A stretch of 64,000 bases of DNA from CAYRHJ01 sp964424105. Lineage in GTDB: Bacteria; Planctomycetota; Phycisphaerae; UBA1845. The stretch is taken from positions 78,853 to 142,852 of the forward strand of contig CAYRHJ010000032.1 of the NCBI GenBank assembly GCA_964424105.1. Direction: 5' to 3'. Under the pieces are notes generated by a model that was not told the origin of the DNA, made no database searches, and saw nothing but the letters and a program-made list of their open reading frames with translations. Within the stretch, counting starts at the first letter, position 1; every line of letters starts with the position of its first letter. Of this stretch, positions 8,701 through 17,635 are shown piece by piece. The position numbers and the translations under genes were made by a program.

Positions 8701-9306
8701 CGATTGATCGAGACGAGCAACCTGGTGCGATCGTCGATGAACCGTTGGTCGGCGGAGGATCGCGAATTGGCGGTACGATTCCTGGATCGGACCTCTGTCG
8801 TCGAGGAGCGCTTGCGGCGCATCACGATGCGGAAGATCGAGGCGGTTCGAATTCGCTGCCACGGGGACTACCATTTGGGGCAAGTGCTGTATACGGGCAA
8901 GGATTTTGTGATCATTGATTTCGAAGGTGAGCCGGCCCGGCCTATCAGTGAACGCCGGTTCAAGCGATGTCCGCTGCGGGACGTTGCGGGGATGTTGCGA
9001 TCGTTTCATTACGCGGCGGTGTCGGCGCTTCGCCAACGGGAGGAGTCGGACATAGAGTTAGACAAGCTCAATCGTTGGAGCCGGGTGTGGACGGATTGGA
9101 TGGGGGCGGTGTTCGTTGGGGCGTATTTGGAGGCATTGAAGCCTACGACCCTGGTTCCCGGTCGCAAGGAGGACGTGGAGGGGTTGCTTCAGTTTTACTT
9201 GGTCGAAAAGTGCATTTACGAGCTGGGCTACGAGCTGAATAATCGTCCCGATTGGGTGTCCATCCCGCTGCTGGGACTGGAAGCGCTCCTCCAAGGTGAA
9301 AGGTAA
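5785..9306 (+). CDS. treS: trehalose synthase - maltokinase fusion
   Basis: A 1173-residue two-domain protein. Residues about 10-555 are a GH13 trehalose synthase (DPLWYKDAVIYELHVRAY, D212 in MRLDAVPYL, E254 in LAEANQWPED, NHDE near 330) that interconverts trehalose and maltose. Residues about 570-1165 are a Pep2/Mak-type maltokinase with the catalytic loop HGDYHLGQ and DFEGEP; it makes maltose 1-phosphate for GlgE. The two parts are known as separate proteins or fusions in many bacteria. The kinase N-terminal part is interrupted by repeat-derived sequence at about residues 646-745 (see the repeat entry). It overlaps glgE by 4 bases and ends 5 bases before malQ. Confidence 0.95.
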   Translation: MKRPGHEKVPRRDPLWYKDAVIYELHVRAYCDSNGDGIGDFNGLVSKLDYLAELGVTALWLLPFYPSPLRDDGYDIADYTKVNPSYGTLADFKRFLREAHARGLRVITELVVNHTSNEHPWFQRSREAPPGSRAREFYVWSDTADRYGDTRIIFQDFETSNWAWDPVAKAYYWHRFYSHQPDLNFDNPEVHEALFRVVDFWMAMGVDGMRLDAVPYLFEREGTNCENLPETHAFLKKLRSYVDGKYPERMLLAEANQWPEDAAAYFGKGDECHMNFHFPLMPRMFMGVNLEDRFPIVDILSQTPEIAETCQWATFLRNHDELTLEMVTDEDRDYMWRVYAEDRQARINLGIRRRLAPLVGTRRKIELLNALLFSLPGTPVLYYGDEIGMGDNIYLGDRDGVRTPMQWSPDRNAGFSRANPQRLYLPVIVDPEYHFEAVNVETGLANPSSLLWWMKRLIGMCNRHKAFGRGDFKLLHPDNRKVLAFVRSYEGERILVVANLSRHCQHVELPLGEYVGQVPEELFGRVPFPVIKEQPYFLSLSPHAFYWFKLTQSLSEESVTREIDDLGTIGSVSDLLSGVQRSRVDRLLVGYLTRQRWFRSKSRRVSGARIIENVELADESVILLVEVEFFEGPAEVYLVPLSVCALEDRSMTVAARKETGEESERIFAEPSQRVLDSGVRRSDVRGVLGKIQWRQAAQEVSVGRRPLPDGGGSEGDGGGSESGERPLPDGGGSERDGRGSVREAVVSDAAESASFASGILEMMAERRSLRGSRGRLVTWISGGWRERDNVMSLVPKAGSAEQTNTCIVFDQAYMLKLQRVVDWGTNADVQMLRFLNERTGYRHVPELLGTMEYVVPGREPAVLVALQRFVPNEGDAWQFMLDALDHFYEHAQAWPDGEEPEILAVSAVELSTRALPEMIGQAFGSYIPLVRLLGQRTAELHEALGSETRDRDFTAQAFSELHQRSLYQSARARLIETSNLVRSSMNRWSAEDRELAVRFLDRTSVVEERLRRITMRKIEAVRIRCHGDYHLGQVLYTGKDFVIIDFEGEPARPISERRFKRCPLRDVAGMLRSFHYAAVSALRQREESDIELDKLNRWSRVWTDWMGAVFVGAYLEALKPTTLVPGRKEDVEGLLQFYLVEKCIYELGYELNNRPDWVSIPLLGLEALLQGER
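7722..8010 (+). repeat. palindromic elements in frame inside the treS-maltokinase gene
   Basis: One family 1 copy lies at 7807-7834 and reads LDSGVRRSD. Family 2 copies lie at about 7724-7752, 7903-7960 and 7964-8010. The first family 2 copy is read as DRSMTVAARKE and the later ones, shifted by one base, as PLPDGGGSE and GDGGGSE. The same DNA repeat is thus read in two frames within one gene without a stop. Maltokinases from other groups do not have this Gly/Ser-rich insert as far as I know. Confidence 0.9.
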
Positions 9307-9311
9307 TCAAC

Positions 9312-11408
9312 GTGCGCGACGACTTGCAGCGCTTGGCTGACCTTTACGGGGTTCAGACGTCCTATCACGATCTGCATGGACGAATCCGGCAGGCGTCGGA
9401 GGAGGCGGTGTTGGCCATGCTGCGCTGCCTGGGAGCTCCGCTTGATTCTGTGAACGACGCGCCGGAGGCGATGAATCATCGATTGTTGGAACTGTGGGAT
9501 GACGTGTGCGAGCCGGTCATCGTGGTGCAGGAACAGGATCAGCCGGCACTGAAGATTCGGGTGGCGGAATCGGAGGCGGAAGGGTCTATTCGAGCGCGGA
9601 TTTGCACGGAGCAAGGCCAAGTTCAGACGGTGGAGGGAACGTTTGGGCAATGGCCCACGAGTGCTCGACAGGAGGTGGCGGGTCGAGGATTTGTTGAAAA
9701 GATGATTCGTTTCGAGGAGCCGCTTTCTTGCGGATATCATGATGCCCGGATGGAGTGGAAGGGCGGCCAGCGGGAGAGCTTGATTCTGTGTCCGCCGCGC
9801 CGGGCGTGGGAATGTTCAGAACGAGCGTGGGGTGTGTTTGCGCCGCTTTACGCGTTGCACAGCGAGCGAAGTGTGGGTGGCGGAGATTTCCACGATCTCG
9901 AAACGCTGGTGGACTGGGTGGGATCGCTGGGGGCATCGGTGATCGGAACGTTGCCGTTGTTGCCGGCATTTCTCGATGAATTGTTCGACCCCAGCCCCTA
10001 CGCGCCGGTCAGCCGGATGTTCTGGAACGAGTTCTATCTTGATGTTGAAAGGCTTGTCGGCGAGGCTTCGTGTGAGGCGGCTGGTGAAACGTTTTCGTCC
10101 CAGGCGTTTCGTGCGGAAGCGGACGAATTCGGCCGGGAGCCGTTGGTGGACTATGGCCGACAGATGGCGTTGAAGCGCCGTGTGCTTGGTGCGTTGGCCG
10201 ATCGGTTCTTTGGGAACGGTGGGGAAGACGATCGGGAGTTTCAGGGGTTTGTGGAAACGCATCCGCGGGTGCGTGACTACGCGGAGTTTCGGGCGGCGAC
10301 GGAGTTGTCGCGGAAGCCATGGCAGGATTGGCCTGAAGCTGGACGCGACGGATCGCTTTCCGCGACGAATTTCCGCGAGGCGGACGCCCGCTATCATGTT
10401 TATGTTCAATGGCGGTGCTTTCAACAGATGGCGTCGCTGGGTGACAAGGCACGGGCACTGGGTGTGGGATTGTATCTTGACTTGCCGCTGGGCGTTCACC
10501 GGTCGGGCTACGATGCCTGGCGGGAGCGGGAGGTGTTTCTGCCAGGATGCTCGTTGGGCGCGCCGCCGGACATCATGTTTACGGAGGGTCAACAGTGGGG
10601 CATCTCGCCTCTGCATCCCGCGGGCCTGCGGCGGCAGCGGTATCGATATTTGATTGATTGCGTTCGACACCACATGGCCCACGCCGGTGCGCTCCGCATC
10701 GACCACGTGATGGGTCTTCATCGCGTGTATTGCGTTCCGGACGGATCGGGAAGCGGCGAAGGCGTCTATGTCCGCTATCGCCCGGAGGAGCTTTACGCGA
10801 TCCTGGCCCTGGAATCGACGCGGGCCCAAACCATCGTGGTGGGGGAAGACCTGGGCATCGTGCCCGATGAAGTCCGCGAGACGATGGGCCGGACCGGCGT
10901 GTCGCGGATCCATGTTTTTCAGTATGAGTTGGCGGGGGATGGGCGCAATCCGTTTGTCGACGTGCCTAAGGAGGTCGTGGCGAGCGTCAATACGCACGAC
11001 ATGCCGATGTTTGCGGTCTGGTGGAAGGGCGAGGATATTGATGATCAGGTCGCGAAGGGGCATCTGTCGCCGGAGGAGGCTGTGCGGGTTCGGGAGCTGC
11101 GCCGGCGGGCGTGTGACGTTATCACCGTTGATGAAACGTTACGGGGCGGCGGCGACGGTCGATCGGATGACGGGCTTGCGGTGCTGTCTGGAATTTTGGG
11201 GCAATATGCTGCAAGTCGGGCGGCGATAGTGCTGGTGAATTTGGAGGATCTTTGGTTGGAACTGGAGCCGCAAAACGTGCCCGGGACGGGATATGAACGA
11301 CCGAACTGGCGACGGAAGTTTCGTTATTCGCTGGAAGCGATGAAAGAAAGGGCGAACCTGCTCCGCGTGCTTCGCCGGGTCGATATTGAAAGGCGAGGTC
11401 AGGCATGA
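9312..11408 (+). CDS. malQ: 4-alpha-glucanotransferase
   Basis: A 698-residue GH77 protein. An N-terminal domain of about 170 residues precedes the catalytic barrel; this long form resembles the E. coli type. Seen are FDPSPYAPVSR, YLDLPLGVHRSGYD, Asp464 in ALRIDHVMGLHR, Glu512 in VVGEDLGIVPDEV and SVNTHDMP. MalQ moves glucan chains between maltodextrins and releases glucose. The start is the GTG at 9312, five bases after treS; the stop overlaps glgB by 4 bases. It probably trims the oligosaccharides left by GlgX. Confidence 0.95.
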   Translation: MRDDLQRLADLYGVQTSYHDLHGRIRQASEEAVLAMLRCLGAPLDSVNDAPEAMNHRLLELWDDVCEPVIVVQEQDQPALKIRVAESEAEGSIRARICTEQGQVQTVEGTFGQWPTSARQEVAGRGFVEKMIRFEEPLSCGYHDARMEWKGGQRESLILCPPRRAWECSERAWGVFAPLYALHSERSVGGGDFHDLETLVDWVGSLGASVIGTLPLLPAFLDELFDPSPYAPVSRMFWNEFYLDVERLVGEASCEAAGETFSSQAFRAEADEFGREPLVDYGRQMALKRRVLGALADRFFGNGGEDDREFQGFVETHPRVRDYAEFRAATELSRKPWQDWPEAGRDGSLSATNFREADARYHVYVQWRCFQQMASLGDKARALGVGLYLDLPLGVHRSGYDAWREREVFLPGCSLGAPPDIMFTEGQQWGISPLHPAGLRRQRYRYLIDCVRHHMAHAGALRIDHVMGLHRVYCVPDGSGSGEGVYVRYRPEELYAILALESTRAQTIVVGEDLGIVPDEVRETMGRTGVSRIHVFQYELAGDGRNPFVDVPKEVVASVNTHDMPMFAVWWKGEDIDDQVAKGHLSPEEAVRVRELRRRACDVITVDETLRGGGDGRSDDGLAVLSGILGQYAASRAAIVLVNLEDLWLELEPQNVPGTGYERPNWRRKFRYSLEAMKERANLLRVLRRVDIERRGQA

Positions 11409-13504
11409 ACGAGAAATCATCGACGCGTATCCCCCTGGATTCCGGCGTTCGCAGGGATGACGGAAGCTCGCACGTGCCATCGCGCGAGTCGCGAAGTAAA
11501 AATGCCGGGGGCCAGTGGCAGGAGGGTGGCCCTTTGCGCGACGGTCGGGGATCGGGTTGGTCTTCGCTTTCCGAATTGGACCTTCATTTGTTCAACGAGG
11601 GGACACACTGTCGTCTTTTCGAGAAGCTGGGTGCGCATCCGAAAACGGTTGGCGGAATTCTGGACTCCGGCGTTCGCCGGAGTGACGTACGGAGTGACGT
11701 GGGGACATTGGGCACCTACTTCGCCGTCTGGGCGCCTAACGCACGGCAGGTTTCGGTCGTCGGCGAGTTCAACGGTTGGGACCGCAGCCGCAGCAAACTG
11801 ACCGCACGTGGATCATCGGGGATATGGGAAGGGTTCGTTCCAGGCGCGACGGTGGGCCAATTGTACAAGTTTCACATCGTCTCCGCACATCGAGACTACG
11901 CCGTTGATAAGGCTGACCCATTCGGTTTCGCACACGAGATTCCGCCCAGCACGGCGTCTGCTATTACAGACCTGTCGTACGAATGGCATGACCAGGAGTG
12001 GATGGCTGGGCGGGGGGGCAAGCAGGGGCTGAAAGATCCCATTTCGATTTATGAAGTGCACCTCGGCTCTTGGAAGCGAGTTTCGGAAGATGGGCATCGA
12101 TCGTTGAGCTATCGAGAGATGGCCGGTCAACTCGTCGATTACGTGACGCGGATGAAGTTTACGCACGTCGAGTTTCTTCCGGTGACGGAACATCCTTTTT
12201 TCGGTTCGTGGGGGTATCAAGTGACGGGGTACTTCGCCCCCAGCAGCCGGTTTGGATCGGTGCACGACTTCATGTATCTGGTGGAGAGCCTTCATCAAGC
12301 GGGGATCGGCGTTATTCTCGATTGGGTACCGGCCCACTTTCCCAAGGACGAGCACGGGTTGGGCTACTTCGATGGGACCCATCTGTTCGAGCACGCGGAC
12401 CCCAGACAGGGAATTCACCCCGATTGGGACAGCCTGATTTTTAATTACGATCGCAACGAGGTGAGAAGTTTTCTGTTGTCGAGCGCGATGTTCTGGTTGG
12501 ATCATTATCACGTCGATGGTCTTCGGGTGGATGGCGTGGCTTCCATGCTTTATCTGGATTACTCGCGGAAGGCCGGGGAGTGGATTCCGAATGCACACGG
12601 CGGGCGGGAGAACCTGGGAGCGCTGGATCTGTTGCGGCAGTTTAACCAGGCCATTTACCAGCGTCATCCCGACGTGCAGACGATTGCCGAGGAGTCGACG
12701 GCTTGGCCCATGGTTTCCCGTCCGACGTACGTGGGGGGTTTGGGTTTTGGAATGAAGTGGGACATGGGCTGGATGCATGATACGTTGAAGTACATGAACA
12801 GAGATCCCGTTTATCGAAGACATCATCAGAACGAGCTTACTTTCCGATCGCTGTACGGGTTTACGGAGAATTTCGTCCTGCCGTTGTCGCACGATGAAGT
12901 CGTCCACGGAAAAGGCTCGCTGCTCGACAAGATGCCCGGTGACGATTGGCAGAAGTTCGCCAATCTCCGGCTGCTTTACGGATACATGTACGGCTTGCCC
13001 GGCAAGAAATTGTTGTTCATGGGAGCGGAGATCGCCCAGCGGGGCGAGTGGAATCATGACGGTAGTATTGAATGGCATCTCGCGCCATACGAACCCCATC
13101 GCGGTATTCAGAGCCTCGTGACACAGCTTAACCGTGTGTATCGTGAACAGCCTGCGTTGCACGAACTGGATTGCGATGATCGTGGATTTCAATGGATCGA
13201 CTCGGGCGACTCCGCACAGAGCGTCCTGTCGTTTCTGCGATTGAGCGGCGAGGGGCGGCGGCTTTTGGCGGTGGTGTGCAACTTCACGCCGGTTCCGAAG
13301 TTCAATTACCGTGTGGGTGTGGATCATGCCGGATTTTGGCAGGAGCTGGTCAATACCGATGCGCGAGAGTTCGGCGGGAGCGGGCACGGAAACATGGGTC
13401 GCGTGGAGGCGGCGCCGGTGCCTTGGCATGGCCGGCGATTTTCGCTGAACCTGACGTTACCCCCGCTGGGGGCGGTGTATTTGAGCGCGGAGGAGCCTCG
13501 GTGA
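11405..13504 (+). CDS. glgB: 1,4-alpha-glucan branching enzyme with repeat-derived inserts
   Basis: A 699-residue GH13 branching enzyme: an early-set/CBM48 domain (FAVWAPNARQVSVVGEFNGWD), then the barrel with YHVDGLRVDGVASMLYLDYSR (nucleophile Asp376), TIAEESTAWP (Glu429) and LPLSHDEVVHGK. GlgB makes alpha-1,6 branches in glycogen. The first about 55 residues and a second stretch at residues about 85-100 are family 1 and family 2 repeat DNA read in frame (LDSGVRRDD, PLRDGRGSG, LDSGVRRSDV), placed before and inside the loop between KLGAHP and FAVWAPNA. Overlaps malQ (ATGA) and treZ (GTGA). Confidence 0.95.
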   Translation: MNEKSSTRIPLDSGVRRDDGSSHVPSRESRSKNAGGQWQEGGPLRDGRGSGWSSLSELDLHLFNEGTHCRLFEKLGAHPKTVGGILDSGVRRSDVRSDVGTLGTYFAVWAPNARQVSVVGEFNGWDRSRSKLTARGSSGIWEGFVPGATVGQLYKFHIVSAHRDYAVDKADPFGFAHEIPPSTASAITDLSYEWHDQEWMAGRGGKQGLKDPISIYEVHLGSWKRVSEDGHRSLSYREMAGQLVDYVTRMKFTHVEFLPVTEHPFFGSWGYQVTGYFAPSSRFGSVHDFMYLVESLHQAGIGVILDWVPAHFPKDEHGLGYFDGTHLFEHADPRQGIHPDWDSLIFNYDRNEVRSFLLSSAMFWLDHYHVDGLRVDGVASMLYLDYSRKAGEWIPNAHGGRENLGALDLLRQFNQAIYQRHPDVQTIAEESTAWPMVSRPTYVGGLGFGMKWDMGWMHDTLKYMNRDPVYRRHHQNELTFRSLYGFTENFVLPLSHDEVVHGKGSLLDKMPGDDWQKFANLRLLYGYMYGLPGKKLLFMGAEIAQRGEWNHDGSIEWHLAPYEPHRGIQSLVTQLNRVYREQPALHELDCDDRGFQWIDSGDSAQSVLSFLRLSGEGRRLLAVVCNFTPVPKFNYRVGVDHAGFWQELVNTDAREFGGSGHGNMGRVEAAPVPWHGRRFSLNLTLPPLGAVYLSAEEPR
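11435..11698 (+). repeat. family 1 and family 2 palindromic elements in frame in glgB
   Basis: Family 1 copies at 11435-11462 and 11660-11687, both in the same orientation and same reading frame (LDSGVRR) as the copy in treS. A weaker family 2-like piece at about 11531-11556 is read PLRDGRGSG. The second copy falls inside the conserved N-terminal domain, in a loop between KLGAHPKTVGG and the first strand FAVWAP. Confidence 0.9.
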
Positions 13505-15324
13505 ATCCAGGGGGTTTTGACCGCCTGGGGGCCTGCCCGGACCGGGAAGGCGGTTGCCACTTTTGCGTGTGGGCACCGGAACAGGCGAAGGTCGACGTTT
13601 GCCTTCTGGATGCGGATCGCATCGAACCGCTCGCCGCTGACGAATTCGGATATCACTTGGCGACGATCGATCAGGTTCCGTGCGGGGTTCGCTATTATTT
13701 TCGCGTTGACGGAGGGACGTGGCGGCCTGATCCCGCGTCTCGATTTCAGCCCGACGGCGTTCACGGCCCATCGCAGGTCATCGACGTGGAGTTCGACTGG
13801 ACGGACCGGGGCTGGTCGGGTCCAGCGATGTCGAACTACGTGATTTACGAATTGCACGTGGGGACGTTCACTCGCGAAGGAACTCTGGATGCCGTGATAG
13901 GTCACCTCGATCGCCTGCGTGATTTGGGAATCACCGCGATCGAACTCATGCCGATTTCGCAATTTCCCGGGAGTCGAAACTGGGGTTACGACGGCGTCTA
14001 TCCCTTTGCGGTGCAGTCGTCGTACGGTGGCCCCGTCGCGTTGCAACGACTGGTGGACGCCTGCCACGGGCGAGGTCTCGCGGTGATCCTGGACGTCGTC
14101 TACAACCACCTGGGCCCGGAAGGGAATTATCTGGCGGAGTTCGGGCCGTATTTTAGTGATACTTATCGGACTCCCTGGGGTCGGGCTATCAACGTCGATG
14201 GCCACTTTAGCGACGGGGTTCGGCGATATTTCATCGAGAACGCGTGCCAGTGGATTCGAGATTTTCATATCGACGGGCTGCGATTGGACGCCGCGCACAC
14301 CATCCTCGATCGGTCGCCGCGCCACTTCCTGGAAGAACTGGCCGATGATGTACATAAGCTCGGCTCGAAGCTAGGCCGCGTTGTGACGGTGATGGCAGAA
14401 AGTGACTTGAATGACCCGAGGTTCATCGAAGGGGCGGCGAAGGGTGGATTCGGACTGGACGCCATGTGGTGTGATGATCTTCATCATGCCATGCACGCGC
14501 TCTTGACCGGCGAGCGCAACGGATATTACGCGGACTTCGGCCTGGTCGAGCATCTGGGTCGGGCTTGGGAACGGGGCATGACTTTCAACGGTGAATATTC
14601 GGTGTATCGCAAGCGTCGGCATGGACGACCGATCGACGAACTGGAGCCGCATCAGCTCGTGGTGTTCGCGCAGAATCATGACCTGGTGGGAAATCGACTA
14701 CGGGGAGAGCGCCTCGGTGTCACGGCGGGTTTTGAATCGGAAAAGCTGTCGGCTGGTGTGGCGTTGCTGTCTCCATACGTTCCGCTTTTATTCATGGGTC
14801 AGGAGTATGGGGAAACCGCACCGTTTCAATATTTCGTCAGCCATGGCGATGCCGAATTGGTCGAATCCGTCCGTCGTGGGCGAAGGGCGGAATTCGCCAG
14901 CTTCGACTGGCATGGGGAGTTTCCGGACCCGCAGTGTGAATCGACCTTTCGTCGATGTGTGTTGAATCATGACCTTCGAACCAAACAGCCACACGCCGCG
15001 ATGCAGCAGTTGTATCGGCAGCTCTTGGCCATTCGGAAGCATCTCGCCGTGCGTCAGCCGGATCAGACCGTGGTGTGCGAGGAACAGAAATGGATTTTCG
15101 TCCACCGCGAGCCAGCGGCATGGATGGTTTATCACTTCGGCGACGCGGAATTCTTGGCAACTGTTCCAGTGCCCCCGGGCCAATGGTTCAAGGCCGTCGA
15201 CACCGCGGATAAGAAGTGGCATGGCCCCGGGTCCGTGTTGGAAGATAGGGTTGAATCGGCGGGAGAGGTGCGTTTGAGACTATCGCCGCGCTCGTTCTGC
15301 GTTTATACACGGGCGGAGGATTGA
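13501..15324 (+). CDS. treZ: malto-oligosyltrehalose trehalohydrolase
   Basis: A 607-residue GH13 (subfamily 10) enzyme that cuts trehalose from the end of maltooligosyl-trehalose. Seen are a short N-terminal beta domain (HFCVWAPEQAKVDV), YELHVGTFTREGTLDAVIGHL, GSRNWGYDGVYPFAVQSSYGGP, Asp263 in IDGLRLDAAH, Glu300 in VMAESDLND and AQNHDLVGNRLRGERL, all characteristic of TreZ. The start is a GTG at 13501 overlapping the glgB stop (GTGA). The frame is open further upstream but that part lies over glgB. Its normal partner TreY, which makes the substrate, is not in this window. Confidence 0.93.
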   Translation: MNPGGFDRLGACPDREGGCHFCVWAPEQAKVDVCLLDADRIEPLAADEFGYHLATIDQVPCGVRYYFRVDGGTWRPDPASRFQPDGVHGPSQVIDVEFDWTDRGWSGPAMSNYVIYELHVGTFTREGTLDAVIGHLDRLRDLGITAIELMPISQFPGSRNWGYDGVYPFAVQSSYGGPVALQRLVDACHGRGLAVILDVVYNHLGPEGNYLAEFGPYFSDTYRTPWGRAINVDGHFSDGVRRYFIENACQWIRDFHIDGLRLDAAHTILDRSPRHFLEELADDVHKLGSKLGRVVTVMAESDLNDPRFIEGAAKGGFGLDAMWCDDLHHAMHALLTGERNGYYADFGLVEHLGRAWERGMTFNGEYSVYRKRRHGRPIDELEPHQLVVFAQNHDLVGNRLRGERLGVTAGFESEKLSAGVALLSPYVPLLFMGQEYGETAPFQYFVSHGDAELVESVRRGRRAEFASFDWHGEFPDPQCESTFRRCVLNHDLRTKQPHAAMQQLYRQLLAIRKHLAVRQPDQTVVCEEQKWIFVHREPAAWMVYHFGDAEFLATVPVPPGQWFKAVDTADKKWHGPGSVLEDRVESAGEVRLRLSPRSFCVYTRAED

Positions 15325-15403
15325 GTTTTGGGCGGTTTGACGAGCGCGGCAGTGGCGGAGTCCGGCGGAATGACGGATGCGGGGGTTGCGCGGGATGGTG
15401 GGA

Positions 15404-15433
15404 CGACCGCTCGCTTTGCGCTCGCGGCTCGTA
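15404..15433 (-). repeat. family 4 element (GACCGCTCGCTT...GCGGCTCGT)
   Basis: A copy of the GACCGCTCGCTT(T/C)GCGCTCGCGGCTCGT element in the 208-base gap between treZ and glgX. A degraded family 1-like piece (GTCCGGCGGAATGACGG) lies just before it. This is the only real gap within the glucan cluster. Confidence 0.85.
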
Positions 15434-15532
15434 GGGATGCGGTCGCGGGGCGATGGAACAGGCGTGGCTGACCTGTGTGATCGGGGCCTATTGCGGGAAA
15501 GATGAACGTATGGAAGTCGATGGAGGCGCTCA

Positions 15533-17635
15533 ATGACCGACGTTTGGCCTGGTGAACCTTACCCGCTGGGCGCCACCTACGACGGTGTTGGGACGAATTT
15601 CGCCATCCATTCCAACGTGGCGGAGAAGGTGGAGCTGTGCCTGTTCGATGATCGCGGGTCAGAAACCCGATTGGAGCTTCAGGACGTCACCGCATACATT
15701 TGGCATGGCTATGTTCCGCACGTGGGTCCGGGGCAACGGTATGGATTTCGAGTCTACGGCCCACATGATCCCGACTCCGGCCATCGTTGTAATTCTCAAA
15801 AGCTGCTGGTGGACCCCTATGCGAAAGCGATCGAGGGTGCGGTCGATTGGCACGAGGCGGTGTTCGGTTATCATTGGTCGGACCCGGAAGGATCTCGAAA
15901 CGATCTGGACAGCGCCGCACACGTTCCCAAGTGCGTGGTGGTCAATCCGTTTTTCGACTGGCGTGGCGACCAACTGTTGCGTACGCCCTGGCACGAGACG
16001 ATCATTTACGAGCTGCACGTCAAGGGTTTCACCGCGCGTCTTCCGGAGATACCCGAGCCACTCCGCGGCACCTATGCCGGCATGGGCCATCAATCGGCCA
16101 TTGAATACCTGAAGGACTTGGGCGTGACGGCAGTGGAACTGATGCCCGTTCATCAGTTTATTCACGACCACGAGTTGACGAAGCGTGGCCTGAAGAACTA
16201 CTGGGGGTACAACACGCTGGGCTACTTCGCTCCGCACGACGAATACGCCCGCACCCGCAAGCCGGGTGAACAGGTGCAGGAGTTCAAGCAGATGGTGCGA
16301 GCGCTGCACGAGGCGGAGATCGAAGTCATTCTGGACGTCGTATACAATCACACGTGCGAGGGGAATCATCTCGGACCGACGCTTAGTTTCCGCGGCATCG
16401 ATAACGCGGGATACTATCGACTGCGTTCGAAGGAACGTCGCTATTACACGGACTACACCGGTTGTGGCAACAGCCTCAATATGCGTACGTCGCACGTTCT
16501 GCAATTGATAATGGATTCGTTGCGGTATTGGGTGTTGGAGATGCACGTGGACGGCTTTCGGTTTGATCTGGCCTCGACACTGGCCCGGGAGTTGCACGCG
16601 GTCAATCGATTGGCCACGTTTTTCGATTTGATACAGCAGGACCCGGTGGTGAGCCAGGTGAAGCTCATCGCCGAGCCGTGGGACATCGGTGAGGGGGGCT
16701 ATCAGGTGGGGAATTTTCCTCCTCTGTGGTCCGAATGGAACGGCAAGTATCGCGACACGGTGCGGGATTTTTGGCGAGGGCAGAATCAGACGCTGGGGGA
16801 ATTCGCCAGCCGCTTCACGGGCAGTTCCGATTTATACGCGTCGACCGGGCGCCGGCCTTTCGCCAGCATCAACTTCGTCACCTGCCACGACGGCTTCACT
16901 TTGCGGGACCTGGTGTCGTATGAAGAGAAGCGTAACGAAGCGAACGGCGAGAAAAACCGTGACGGAGAATCGCATAACCGCTCCTGGAATTGCGGCGTGG
17001 AAGGTGAAACCGGCGACGCGGAAATCCTAGCCCTTCGCGCCAAACAGCAGCGGAATTTCTTCGCAACGCTCCTACTTTCGCAGGGCGTTCCCATGCTGTC
17101 GGCTGGGGACGAACTCAACCGCACCCAACACGGAAACAACAACGGCTATTGTCAGGATAACGATCTGTCGTGGATCGACTGGCAAAACGCCGACCGAGAA
17201 ATGTTCGACTTCGTGCGTTTGCTGATTCGCACGCGCACGCGGCATGGCGTATTTCGGCGACGCCGATGGTTTCAGGGGCGATCGATTCGCGGATCGGAAC
17301 AGGCCGACATCGGTTGGTTCAGGGCAGATGGTCAGGAGATGACGGAAAAGGATTGGAACTCCGGGTTCGCCAAGTCGCTGGCGGTGGCGCTGAATGGCAA
17401 GGGGATTCCCAGTCGGAGCAAGAATGGCAGACAGATCGTCGACGACGATTTTTATCTGATCTTCAACGCCCATCACGAGTCACTCAAGTTTGTTCTCGCT
17501 CCGAAGTTGCCCGGACCGTGGATGCTCGTCATGGATACGCACTCGTCCAACCCGCCCGAATCCCAAAAATTTGAGGCGGGCGCGACCATTGATGTGCGCG
17601 GTCGATCTTTCATGATGTTGAAGCATGCGCGGTGA
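15533..17635 (+). CDS. glgX: glycogen debranching enzyme (isoamylase type)
   Basis: A 700-residue GH13 (subfamily 11) enzyme: N-terminal CBM48 domain (GEPYPLGATYDGVGTNFAIHS), then the barrel with GYFAPHDEYA, VYNHTCEGN, Asp345 in VDGFRFDLAS, Glu381 in LIAEPWDIGEGGYQVG and NFVTCHDGFTLRDLVSY. It hydrolyses alpha-1,6 branches of glycogen, or of limit dextrins. The ATG at 15533 has GGAGG 6 bases upstream. A repeat-containing gap separates it from treZ, so it may have its own promoter. The length is normal for GlgX/TreX. Confidence 0.95.
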   Translation: MTDVWPGEPYPLGATYDGVGTNFAIHSNVAEKVELCLFDDRGSETRLELQDVTAYIWHGYVPHVGPGQRYGFRVYGPHDPDSGHRCNSQKLLVDPYAKAIEGAVDWHEAVFGYHWSDPEGSRNDLDSAAHVPKCVVVNPFFDWRGDQLLRTPWHETIIYELHVKGFTARLPEIPEPLRGTYAGMGHQSAIEYLKDLGVTAVELMPVHQFIHDHELTKRGLKNYWGYNTLGYFAPHDEYARTRKPGEQVQEFKQMVRALHEAEIEVILDVVYNHTCEGNHLGPTLSFRGIDNAGYYRLRSKERRYYTDYTGCGNSLNMRTSHVLQLIMDSLRYWVLEMHVDGFRFDLASTLARELHAVNRLATFFDLIQQDPVVSQVKLIAEPWDIGEGGYQVGNFPPLWSEWNGKYRDTVRDFWRGQNQTLGEFASRFTGSSDLYASTGRRPFASINFVTCHDGFTLRDLVSYEEKRNEANGEKNRDGESHNRSWNCGVEGETGDAEILALRAKQQRNFFATLLLSQGVPMLSAGDELNRTQHGNNNGYCQDNDLSWIDWQNADREMFDFVRLLIRTRTRHGVFRRRRWFQGRSIRGSEQADIGWFRADGQEMTEKDWNSGFAKSLAVALNGKGIPSRSKNGRQIVDDDFYLIFNAHHESLKFVLAPKLPGPWMLVMDTHSSNPPESQKFEAGATIDVRGRSFMMLKHAR

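Noticed and set aside
11813..13429. 538-residue open frame on the minus strand over glgB
   Set aside because: Opposite strand of a conserved branching enzyme; composition is that of an antisense frame.
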